8,099 bases of DNA from positions 1-8,099 of the forward strand of contig MZGO01000024.1 in NCBI GenBank assembly GCA_002084985.1. Direction: 5' to 3'. Origin of the DNA: Thermotoga sp. 4484_232. GTDB lineage: Bacteria > Thermotogota > Thermotogae > Thermotogales > Thermotogaceae. Under the pieces are notes generated by a model. That model worked only from the letters and a program-made list of their open reading frames with translations, searched no databases and had not been told where the DNA came from. Of the stretch, positions 1 through 6,138 are shown in pieces (the stretch's first letter is position 1; the number at the start of each line of letters is the position of its first letter). A program made the translations under genes and the position numbers.

Positions 1-415
1 TCCCTATCTTTTACTTGGGATGGGTAAGAGTTAGGAAAAGAGGTTAAGTCCGATGAGCAACACGCTGAAAAGTTTCTTAATAGTTCTTACTGGATACTCT
101 TACCCCTGGGGGTTGTGGTGATTGGAAATTACTTCATGTCGTATACCGTGCGGATCTCAAAAACGCTAGGTTTTTCATCGCAGTTTCTAGTTTTCTTTTC
201 ATGATGGCCTTCTACAAACCTCTCAAGAAATTGGATTTTGCTCTTCTCCATACATTGTAAAGAGGTCGATGAAGGATTGGGATCTTTACGGAAAGTGAGA
301 GAAGCTGGTAGATTTCTGGGATTCAAAAAACTTCTTAAGAGAGCTCCAAAACCTTTAAGGGATTTGCGCATGAAAAAAACAGCGGTGAGTGGACTTTGGA
401 GGGCATATGATGAGA
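1..415. other. Region without a convincing gene, downstream of the operon
   Basis: I see no gene here that I can support. A plus-strand frame is open from the left edge to a TAA at 45-47 and would end a protein in ...GWVRVRKRG; it could be the tail of a convergent gene, but 14 codons are too few to judge. Coding-like, partly hydrophobic patches occur in different plus-strand frames: roughly 28-201 in frame 1, 165-260 in frame 3 and 270-350 in frame 2, separated by stops. They have no start codons with ribosome sites. This pattern could be a decayed gene or chance in AT-rich DNA. A minus-strand T7 run (373-379) lies 37 bases past the AraM stop, but I find no stable hairpin before it, so I do not call a terminator. 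A 415-base gap is long for such a compact locus. Confidence 0.5.
22..105. repeat. 10-bp inverted repeat with a 64-base spacer
   Basis: GGGTAAGAGT at 22-31 is the exact reverse complement of ACTCTTACCC at 96-105. Inside the spacer, TTAAG (44-48) can pair with CTTAA (76-80), and AGC (56-58) with GCT (64-66), so the segment could fold as a nested structure. This may be the closing stem of a structured RNA, on either strand, or a remnant of an element end. No function can be assigned from the sequence, and chance is not excluded. Confidence 0.35.
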
Positions 416-1381
416 TCAGGAAAAGAATCCCAACTGGCGTATCTCATCGATAACAAAATGAGAGAAATCTTCAAGGATTCCTAGTTCCTCCAAAAGATCA
501 AGGACGGTGTATCTTTCCCTTATAGAATTTGAGAAAATCACGGCTTTTCTGAAAAATTCCAGATCAAATTTTGAGAAGAGCTCTCCAAGATTTAAAAGTT
601 TGAGATGTTCCAACAGAGTATCTTTGAATTCCAAATAAGTCGGTGAAATAACTCTTTTCAGAGAAGCAAGATCCACATTCCTCTTCTTTCTTTTCTTTTC
701 ATATATTTCCAGAAATCCCTTTGCCTTTTCACCAAAAGTTTCATACAAGAAGTTTTCTCTCTCCTCTTGCGATATCTTAGATTTTCTCAACGGGATATCC
801 TCCAGGATTACCTCATAGGCTTTTATAGAGACAAATGTTCCCATAGCAACCTGAAGACCGTGAAGAAGAGGGATCCTCCCATTCATCTCATAGTACATCT
901 CCAGAAAGTGAGAGATTATATGTTCCACACGCTTAGGAGGGACGGCCTTCAGGGTCTTTTTGAGACCGTTTTCGATCAGAGCGGAAACTGAAGAGGTGTA
1001 AGCATCCACCGAAGGGGCTGTTGGAAAACAAGAAAAATTCTTACCTATCAGGAAGGAAGCATACCTTGCGATATCTGTCAAACTCCCAGAACCTATCGAT
1101 ACAAGATCTTTTTTCTCCTTCAATAATTTCAAGACTTCCTTCACTCGATCCATCGTTGCAAGTACCCTCTCACTATCATTCAAAACAATAACCCTTTCCC
1201 CTGGCACATCAACCAGGGGAAAGGTATTTTTATCGGCTATGAAGATTTCATCTTTAAAGAAGCTCCCAAGGTTCTTCGATATACCATCTTCGAACACGAA
1301 ATCTATCTTGGGAACGATATGGACTCTTCCACATTCACATTTTATAGTCTTCCCCACTATTTCATCAAACAATTTCCACAC
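416..1381 (-). CDS. AraM/glycerol-1-phosphate dehydrogenase family protein with a large internal deletion
   Basis: The family comprises NAD(P)-dependent, metal-containing glycerol-1-phosphate dehydrogenases; bacterial AraM genes often sit in arabinose operons. The 321 residues show the nucleotide-binding GSGSLTD motif (97-103), PTAPSVDAYTS (120-130), ALIENGLKKTLKAVPPKR (134-151), an EHxxSHFLEM segment (153-162) and LLHG (172-175), which carry the two metal-binding His regions. Full-length relatives run to about 390-400 residues. Between KR (150-151) and VEH (152-154) about 75 residues are absent: the family's 'AD..vL..AP' and 'GxGDxxxK' region, which supplies the third metal ligand, an Asp, and part of the fold. 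The frame is kept across the junction near 928/929. The protein is therefore probably inactive or altered. The start is GTG, one base after the kinase TGA stop; GATGAGG lies about 10 bases upstream, inside the kinase end, so the two genes are probably translationally coupled. It is the last gene of the operon. Confidence 0.85.
   Translation of the reverse strand: MWKLFDEIVGKTIKCECGRVHIVPKIDFVFEDGISKNLGSFFKDEIFIADKNTFPLVDVPGERVIVLNDSERVLATMDRVKEVLKLLKEKKDLVSIGSGSLTDIARYASFLIGKNFSCFPTAPSVDAYTSSVSALIENGLKKTLKAVPPKRVEHIISHFLEMYYEMNGRIPLLHGLQVAMGTFVSIKAYEVILEDIPLRKSKISQEERENFLYETFGEKAKGFLEIYEKKRKKRNVDLASLKRVISPTYLEFKDTLLEHLKLLNLGELFSKFDLEFFRKAVIFSNSIRERYTVLDLLEELGILEDFSHFVIDEIRQLGFFS
1193..1231 (+). 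terminator. Terminator-like hairpin, antisense inside the AraM gene
   Basis: CCTTTCCCCTGG (1193-1204) and CCAGGGGAAAGG (1213-1224) form a perfect 12-bp stem with an 8-base loop, followed on the plus strand by TATTTTT (1225-1231). That is the shape of a rho-independent terminator for rightward transcription, against the direction of the operon. It lies over codons 53-63 of the AraM frame, so it also encodes protein. In the sense mRNA the same hairpin would lie about 160-190 bases after the AraM start, without a following U run. Whether it works as a terminator is inference. Confidence 0.4.
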
Positions 1382-1382
1382 C

Positions 1383-2903
1383 TCAGAGTTTCCTCATCAA
1401 TTCTTTGGTTTTTTCATAAAGCTTCTTGAACATTTCGTAATATGTGTCATAGATCTTCTTGTTCTCAGGGTCGGGCTCTACTGGCTCTTTGTATTTAACC
1501 CATTCCTTTATCCTCTCGGGTTTGTCTATTATCCCGGTCCCAAGGCCTGCAAGGAACGCATCTCCGAATGGTGCTTCCACCAGACTTGCCACCTGCCTCA
1601 TCTTGTAGCCTGTAACGTCTGCGAATATCCTGACCCAAATGGACGATTTCGATACACCACCAACTATCCAGCACTCATCGTTCAATTTGAGACCTGCTTT
1701 CAATCCTTCCTCCATGTTGTGCCTCAAAGCGTAGGCCCCACCTTCCATCAATGCTTTGTAGAGATGCGCCCTTGTGTGGTACAGGGTGACACCAAAGAAC
1801 ACACCTTTTGCTTTAGGGTCCCAAATTGGGGATCTTTCACCCATGAAGTATGGAAGGACTATGATTCCTTCACTCCCTGCAGGAATGTTTTCAACCTCTT
1901 TGTCGAAGAGTTGATAGGGAGACATACCTGTTCTCTCTCCAACGACACTTTCAGATTCACCAAATTGCTCTTTGAACCATCTAGCAAGAGCTCCGGTTGT
2001 TGCGGATCCTCCAAAGGTGTATATCCTTTCTGTGTCGTAAACGACGTATGGATAGCTCACCAGGCCAAACGGGAGGTTCTTTCCATCGTGAACCGTTCCC
2101 CAACAGGTCGACGTTCCAACCATGGCAACGTGTTCTCCTTCTTCCAGAGCACCAGCCGAAAGCTGTGCAACGGGAGCGTCTATTCCTCCCGCGATCACGG
2201 GAGTTCCTTCAAGAAGACCACAGAGTTCTGAAGCTTCCTTCTTCACTTTGCCAACTATATCTGATGATTTCACGATTCTCTCCGGCAGGTATTCCACTGG
2301 TATTCCAAGAATTTTACACATCTCCTCTGACCAGGTCAACTTTCTTATATCGAAAACTCCCCCTAAATTCCCGGCAGATGAATAGTCTATTGCGAGCTCT
2401 CCTGTCATCTGGTATATAACGTAATCCTTGGGTGTTACGAACTTGTGTATCCTCTTCCACACTTCGGGTTCGTTGTTTCTTATCCACATCATCTTGGTGA
2501 ATCCGTAATATGAATCGACGTAGTTTCCTGTTATCTCGAAAATCTTTTCCTTTGGAACGTTTTTCTTAACCCACTCGGTTTCTTCAACTGCTCTTCTATC
2601 CATCCATATCAGACAAGGTCTTATGGGTTCCATGTTCTCATCAACCGGGATACCGGATCCCCCATAAAGGCCACTTATTGCAATACCAGCTATCTCTTTT
2701 TTGTCCACTCCCGACTTTTCAACGACTTCCTTCACTGTCTCGTACACGGCTTTCACCCATACATCAGGCCATTGTTCCGCCCACGACGGTTTGGGGGTTA
2801 TGACATCGTACTCTCTCGTTGCTTCGGCTATGACGTTTCCCTTCTCATCCACCATAACGGATTTTGTACCCTGCGTTCCTATATCGCTTCCTATCAGATA
2901 CAT
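1383..2903 (-). CDS. FGGY-family sugar kinase, ribulokinase/xylulokinase-like
   Basis: This is a cytoplasmic ATP-dependent kinase, expected to phosphorylate the ketopentose made by the neighbouring isomerase. At 506 residues it has the full FGGY length. Visible motifs: the N-terminal phosphate loop DIGTQGTK (7-14); the substrate-side WMDRRA (100-105); GGIDAP (239-244), with Asp242 as probable catalytic base; GTSTC (263-267), a pattern typical of ribulokinases; and the C-terminal FGGY signature around GGVSKSSIWVRIFADVTG, followed by EAPFGDAFLAGLG. WMDRRA is shared with xylulokinase-like members, so the substrate (L-ribulose, D-ribulose or a xylulose) is not fixed by motifs. The 4-epimerase in the operon favours L-ribulose. 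I chose ATG at 2903 over the in-frame TTG at 2909 because AAGGAGG (2913-2919) is 9 bases from the ATG and only 3 from the TTG. It lies 22 bases after the isomerase, and its stop is one base before the AraM start. Confidence 0.9.
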   Translation of the reverse strand: MYLIGSDIGTQGTKSVMVDEKGNVIAEATREYDVITPKPSWAEQWPDVWVKAVYETVKEVVEKSGVDKKEIAGIAISGLYGGSGIPVDENMEPIRPCLIWMDRRAVEETEWVKKNVPKEKIFEITGNYVDSYYGFTKMMWIRNNEPEVWKRIHKFVTPKDYVIYQMTGELAIDYSSAGNLGGVFDIRKLTWSEEMCKILGIPVEYLPERIVKSSDIVGKVKKEASELCGLLEGTPVIAGGIDAPVAQLSAGALEEGEHVAMVGTSTCWGTVHDGKNLPFGLVSYPYVVYDTERIYTFGGSATTGALARWFKEQFGESESVVGERTGMSPYQLFDKEVENIPAGSEGIIVLPYFMGERSPIWDPKAKGVFFGVTLYHTRAHLYKALMEGGAYALRHNMEEGLKAGLKLNDECWIVGGVSKSSIWVRIFADVTGYKMRQVASLVEAPFGDAFLAGLGTGIIDKPERIKEWVKYKEPVEPDPENKKIYDTYYEMFKKLYEKTKELMRKL

Positions 2904-2912
2904 CTGCAACTC

Positions 2913-2919
2913 CCTCCTT
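2913..2919 (-). promoter_or_regulatory. Shine-Dalgarno that fixes the kinase start
   Basis: The minus strand reads AAGGAGG here. It is 9 bases from the ATG at 2901-2903 and 3 bases from the in-frame TTG at 2907-2909, which supports the shorter 506-residue product. Confidence 0.8.
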
Positions 2920-2925
2920 CCGTTT

Positions 2926-4344
2926 TTATATATTCTCTACTTCTCCCCTGAGCCATGCTCTTATCTCTTCCTCATCCGGCTCACCTGGATCGAATTTTAC
3001 ACCCTCCATGTATTTAACCGCTTCGTAAATAACCGGAGCTATTTTGTCATGAACTCCCGCCACATGGTGGATGTACGGGCCATATATTATCTTTTCCTCG
3101 ATTTTCGGCCAGTTTTTGAACTCAACCCATAGGTACGTCCCCTTGTTGTAGGGTCCTGTTGTACCTTTAGCATGGGATACGAACACACTGTATTCTCCAT
3201 GATCTCCATCGAATCTCAGAATACTTATATCCCCTCCCACTATCTCCCATTCCGACACACCTGGACTGTGACTTTCAAGTATGAAATGCCTGCCAACCTT
3301 CGGTTTCCCCTTCGCGAGTGAGAGCGGGAATGGTCCACAGTGCCACAAGAGTTCTGCATTCTCGTTTTGAGGATGTCTGATGGTGAGATCCGCCAAAAAC
3401 GATGGCTTACTGTAAAGTGTTGCAGATTGTGCAAGGGCCATGCTTATAGCTCCATGAACGTCCGTCTCGCAGGCTACAGGAAGTCCCTCATCAGAAAGGA
3501 GGGAATGAGCAAAGCAGGGCATTATACCGAAAGCTTTCTGAAGCGCTGTCCAGCATTGTATGGCTATCGCCGTTAGATGCCTCTCTTCCGCCCAGCCTTT
3601 CATGACAACCTTGAGGGCAAGGACCTTTTTGAAGTACTCCTCTCCTACTTCCGAAAAATCCACTTTTTCTTTCAACTTTTCAAATTCTTCCCTGACTTCT
3701 TTCGAATCGAGCATTTTTTGAGCGCTATCCACGATATCAACCAAAGTCGTTGGAACAAGCTCTATCCCAAATCTTTCGACGAGCTCCCCTTCGTTGTGTA
3801 TGACGGTCCAAAAGTCCCTTGGTCTTGTGCTTATGACCCCAACTCTCATTCTTCTGAAAGTTTTAACGACGGATGCTGCCTTTATAAAATTCTTGAATCC
3901 TCTCTCGAATACAGGATCATCAACCGATGTGTTCACTATGTAGGTGAACTTCACTCCAAACCTCCTCAAAACCTTGCTCGTTGCGAAGAGGCCACATTGG
4001 GTATCTCGAAGCCTTGTACCATCTGGAAGGGGAGACTCATCCCTTGGCCCCCAGAGGAGAACAGGTACATTTAGAGCCCTTGCGAGCTTTGCAACAGCAT
4101 CTTCAGTCCCGAAGTTGACGTGAGGAATGAAGAGTGCATCGACCTTCTCGGACATGAACTTTTCAACGACTTTTGGAACATCCCTTTCGTCGAAAAGGAG
4201 CCCTTCTTCATTCAACCAATCAAGACCTACGAAATCAACCTTCCACTCTCTCAATTTATTTTCTATAAGTTCTTTTTGCTTTAAGGCATCTTCCCTACTG
4301 AAGACGTTCCTCCTTGTTGGTGCGAAACCAAGCTTCACCTTCAC
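2926..4344 (-). CDS. L-fucose/L-arabinose isomerase superfamily protein (short FucI-like)
   Basis: This is a predicted Mn2+-dependent aldose-ketose isomerase of the cytoplasm, placed to convert an imported aldose into the substrate of the downstream kinase. At 472 residues it is much shorter than classical FucI (about 590) and matches the short FucI-related group. The N-terminal Rossmann-like half carries VDALFIPHVNFGTEDAVAKLA (68-88) and LLWGPRDE (96-103). The metal site is recognisable: Glu293 in VACETDVHGAI (290-300), Asp319 in SFLADLT (315-321), and a C-terminal His in GPYIHHVAGVH (422-432), matching the Glu/Asp/His triad of FucI. It is not recognisably a classical AraA. The start is GTG at 4342-4344, with an excellent GGAGGTGAT (4350-4358, minus strand) 9 bases upstream from the end of GGAGG; the overlapping ATG at 4349-4351 is out of frame. 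It follows the permease by 16 bases. The substrate is unproven: L-arabinose fits the pathway, with L-fucose or D-arabinose as alternatives. Confidence 0.85.
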   Translation of the reverse strand: MKVKLGFAPTRRNVFSREDALKQKELIENKLREWKVDFVGLDWLNEEGLLFDERDVPKVVEKFMSEKVDALFIPHVNFGTEDAVAKLARALNVPVLLWGPRDESPLPDGTRLRDTQCGLFATSKVLRRFGVKFTYIVNTSVDDPVFERGFKNFIKAASVVKTFRRMRVGVISTRPRDFWTVIHNEGELVERFGIELVPTTLVDIVDSAQKMLDSKEVREEFEKLKEKVDFSEVGEEYFKKVLALKVVMKGWAEERHLTAIAIQCWTALQKAFGIMPCFAHSLLSDEGLPVACETDVHGAISMALAQSATLYSKPSFLADLTIRHPQNENAELLWHCGPFPLSLAKGKPKVGRHFILESHSPGVSEWEIVGGDISILRFDGDHGEYSVFVSHAKGTTGPYNKGTYLWVEFKNWPKIEEKIIYGPYIHHVAGVHDKIAPVIYEAVKYMEGVKFDPGEPDEEEIRAWLRGEVENI

Positions 4345-4360
4345 TTCGCATCACCTCCAT

Positions 4361-5218
4361 TTATCCCTTTACAGCTCCGAATGTGAGGCCTCTTATGAGA
4401 TATCTCTGCATGAGTATAGCAAAGATCACAACTGGAAGCATCGTGACGATCCCGGCTGCAGAGAGTGGACCCCAGGCAACCCTCCAACCTGTTATGTACC
4501 TTCCAAGGAATATTGGAAGGGTCTGAGCTCTCGAATCGTTCGTTAGAACCAAAGCCAGCAGAAACTCCCCCCAGCTCTGTATTAGCGAAAGTATTGCAAC
4601 TGCCGCAAGCCCTGGTGCACTCAGAGGCAAGACAACGTAGAGAAATGCTTGGAAGGGTGTTGCCCCATCGACGTGAGCGGCTTCGTCTATTTCCCTTGGG
4701 ATCTCCCTGAAGAAACTTATCAGAAGCCATACTCCAAGAGGAACAACTATCACAAGATGCGATAGTATCAGAGCCCACCAGGTGTTCAGAAGCTTCAACT
4801 TTGTGAAAATGACATAAAGTGGTATAGCGGAAACTATGGGTGGTAGCATCCTTATAGAGATGATCCACTCTGCAAGGAACGGCCCACCAACTTTGTACCT
4901 AGCTATAGCGTATGCTGCAAGCGCACTTATGGCTGTAGATATCAAAGCCACCGAAACACCAACTATGATACTGTTTCTCAGGTACGGGAATATGTTCTCG
5001 ATGGAACCAGTTGTACCACCGAAGACTTCTGTTTCCCTGGCTCCGAAGAAGTTAGACAGTGTTGGCTTTGTTGGGAAAAATTTGGGAGGCCATCCGAACC
5101 ATTCATCTGGAGGTTTGAAAGCGGTTATGACAAGCCAATAAACGGGAAAGAGGAAGAAAACAAGACATATAAAAACGAGGATGTATCTCAAAATTGAGAG
5201 CATTTTTCTCACCATCAT
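4361..5218 (-). CDS. ABC sugar transporter permease, MalG type (CUT1)
   Basis: This inner-membrane permease forms the channel together with the preceding permease. Its 285 residues show the MalG-like plan: an N-terminal membrane helix (about 9-33), an extracytoplasmic segment with FKPPDEWFGWPPKFFP (34-49), and then five further hydrophobic helices. The cytoplasmic EAA loop, which docks the ATPase, is EAAHVDGATPFQAFLYVVLPL (179-199), with the conserved EAA...DGA...LP pattern. The protein ends ...RGLTFGAVKG, the usual C-terminal motif of this subfamily. The first ATG overlaps the TGA stop of the upstream permease by 4 bases (ATGA), a sign of translational coupling. A second ATG directly after it (5213-5215) has better spacing from the GGGGG of the upstream gene, so the true start may be one codon later. 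No ATPase gene follows; an ATPase encoded elsewhere must drive the transporter. Confidence 0.93.
   Translation of the reverse strand: MMVRKMLSILRYILVFICLVFFLFPVYWLVITAFKPPDEWFGWPPKFFPTKPTLSNFFGARETEVFGGTTGSIENIFPYLRNSIIVGVSVALISTAISALAAYAIARYKVGGPFLAEWIISIRMLPPIVSAIPLYVIFTKLKLLNTWWALILSHLVIVVPLGVWLLISFFREIPREIDEAAHVDGATPFQAFLYVVLPLSAPGLAAVAILSLIQSWGEFLLALVLTNDSRAQTLPIFLGRYITGWRVAWGPLSAAGIVTMLPVVIFAILMQRYLIRGLTFGAVKG
4499..4520. repeat. 8-bp inverted repeat inside the MalG-type permease gene
   Basis: CCTTCCAA (4499-4506) and TTGGAAGG (4513-4520) pair perfectly around a 6-base loop. There is no T-run after it on either strand. About one such repeat is expected by chance in a window of this size, so it is recorded only as structure and not as a site. 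Confidence 0.2.
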
Positions 5219-6105
5219 TCACCCCCAAAGCCCAATTGTTCTCTCATTCTGACAATCCTGAAAACGATGTTCACAAGGATTATACTCACTATAAGCAGTA
5301 TCACACTGAGGGCAGATGCGTAACCTATGTTCCAGCCGAAAGACACCCCTACTTTGTAAACGTAGAAACTGTAAGTGTGAGTTGCAGAACCTGGCCCTCC
5401 CCATGTTGTCATGAAAACTATATCGAATGTCTTCAAACAATCTATGATCCTCAGTACCAACGCAACGAGAATCAAAGGCCTCAGGAGAGGAAGTTCTATG
5501 TGTAAAAACACCTTCCCCCAACCAGCTCCATCAACCCTTGCAGCATCTATGAGGTCCTGAGGGATGGTTTGAAGGCCAGCATAAATCATCAAAAATACGA
5601 AGGGAGTCCACTGCCAGATGTCGATCATGATGATACCGAGTTGTGCGTAAAATGAATTTCCAAGCCACGATATTTTCGAAACCCCGAACAACGACAGAAA
5701 CCAATTGACAGGTCCAAAGGCAAAGTTATAAAGCATCTTCCACGCAACACCAGAGACAGCAGGAGGAACCATCATGGGAATTATCAGGGCAGATCTTATT
5801 GCCCTTTCCCCTTTAACACCCCTTATTAAAAACGCTATGAAAGTCCCCAGAACGAGTTCGGAAGATACCGCTATTGCCAGTAACTTGGCGGTGAATTTCA
5901 TGGATTCGATCGCTGTCGTATCTTTGAAGATTTGGAAATAATTGGAAAGACCTATGAAATGAGTTTCCTCACCCTTCGAAAGATCGTAATCTCTGAACGA
6001 TGCCCATATCATGAAACCAAAAGGATATATGGTCATAGCGAGAAAAAGCACTATAGCAGGTAAGACCATAAGCCATGGTACGAGTCTTTTCCCTTTCCTT
6101 CCCAT
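5215..6105 (-). CDS. ABC sugar transporter permease, MalF/UgpA type (CUT1)
   Basis: This inner-membrane partner permease has 296 residues, typical of the short UgpA-like group that lacks the large MalF periplasmic domain. The first membrane helix lies about 9-34, followed by FIGLSNY (50-56), the usual opening of the periplasmic segment. Helices follow at about 73-95, 105-127, 153-178, 207-222 and 260-284. The EAA-type ATPase-docking loop is DAARVDGAGWGKVFLHIELPL (187-207). A TTWGGPGSATHTYSFYVYK stretch near residue 240 is the conserved segment after the fifth helix. The ATG at 6105 follows the binding-protein gene by 33 bases. No Shine-Dalgarno sits at normal distance: the only one, GGAGG at 6134-6138, is 28 bases away across a stable hairpin. 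Expression is thus likely tuned relative to the binding protein. Confidence 0.93.
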   Translation of the reverse strand: MGRKGKRLVPWLMVLPAIVLFLAMTIYPFGFMIWASFRDYDLSKGEETHFIGLSNYFQIFKDTTAIESMKFTAKLLAIAVSSELVLGTFIAFLIRGVKGERAIRSALIIPMMVPPAVSGVAWKMLYNFAFGPVNWFLSLFGVSKISWLGNSFYAQLGIIMIDIWQWTPFVFLMIYAGLQTIPQDLIDAARVDGAGWGKVFLHIELPLLRPLILVALVLRIIDCLKTFDIVFMTTWGGPGSATHTYSFYVYKVGVSFGWNIGYASALSVILLIVSIILVNIVFRIVRMREQLGFGGE

Positions 6106-6110
6106 GTTAA

Positions 6111-6128
6111 GGGGGCCACACGGCCCCC
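6111..6128 (-). promoter_or_regulatory. GC hairpin between the ribosome site and start of the permease
   Basis: GGGGGCC (6111-6117) and GGCCCCC (6122-6128) pair perfectly around a 4-base loop; an A-T pair (6110/6129) and a G-T wobble (6109/6130) can extend the stem. On the minus strand the order is: binding-protein TAA, GGAGG, 5 bases, hairpin, 5 bases, permease ATG. Folding shortens the 28-base Shine-Dalgarno spacing to about 10 unpaired bases. There is no T-run, so it is not a normal intrinsic terminator. It may also protect the 3' end of the binding-protein message, as intergenic hairpins do after malE-like genes. The fold is plain; the function is inference. Confidence 0.65.
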
Positions 6129-6133
6129 TCGCA

Positions 6134-6138
6134 CCTCC
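6134..6138 (-). promoter_or_regulatory. Displaced Shine-Dalgarno for the first permease
   Basis: The minus strand reads TAAGGAGGTGC: GGAGG follows the binding-protein stop codon at once. It is 28 bases from the permease ATG, too far for normal initiation unless the hairpin at 6111-6128 folds. The sequence between hairpin and ATG (TTAAC) has no alternative Shine-Dalgarno. Confidence 0.65.

Noticed and set aside
48..72. Resemblance to a hammerhead ribozyme core (CCGATGAG followed by GAAA)
   Set aside because: The conserved U of CUGAUGA is C here, stem II does not pair directly before GAAA, and no proper stems I and III flank the core.
102..113. ACCCC-TG-GGGGT palindrome
   Set aside because: The 2-base centre cannot form an RNA hairpin loop and there is no adjacent gene start to regulate.
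129..371. 80-residue minus-strand frame just downstream of AraM
   Set aside because: It has an ATG but no Shine-Dalgarno (the upstream sequence is a T-run), no recognisable motif, and lies in a region with equally long chance frames.
238..453. 71-residue plus-strand frame rich in Lys and Arg
   Set aside because: It starts in poor context without a ribosome site and runs into the 3' end of the AraM gene on the other strand; kept only as part of the possible decayed region.
1239..2231. Long plus-strand open frame opposite the kinase and AraM genes
   Set aside because: Rich in Cys, His, Phe and Ser as expected for an antisense shadow of a coding strand; the opposite strand has clear family motifs across the whole stretch.
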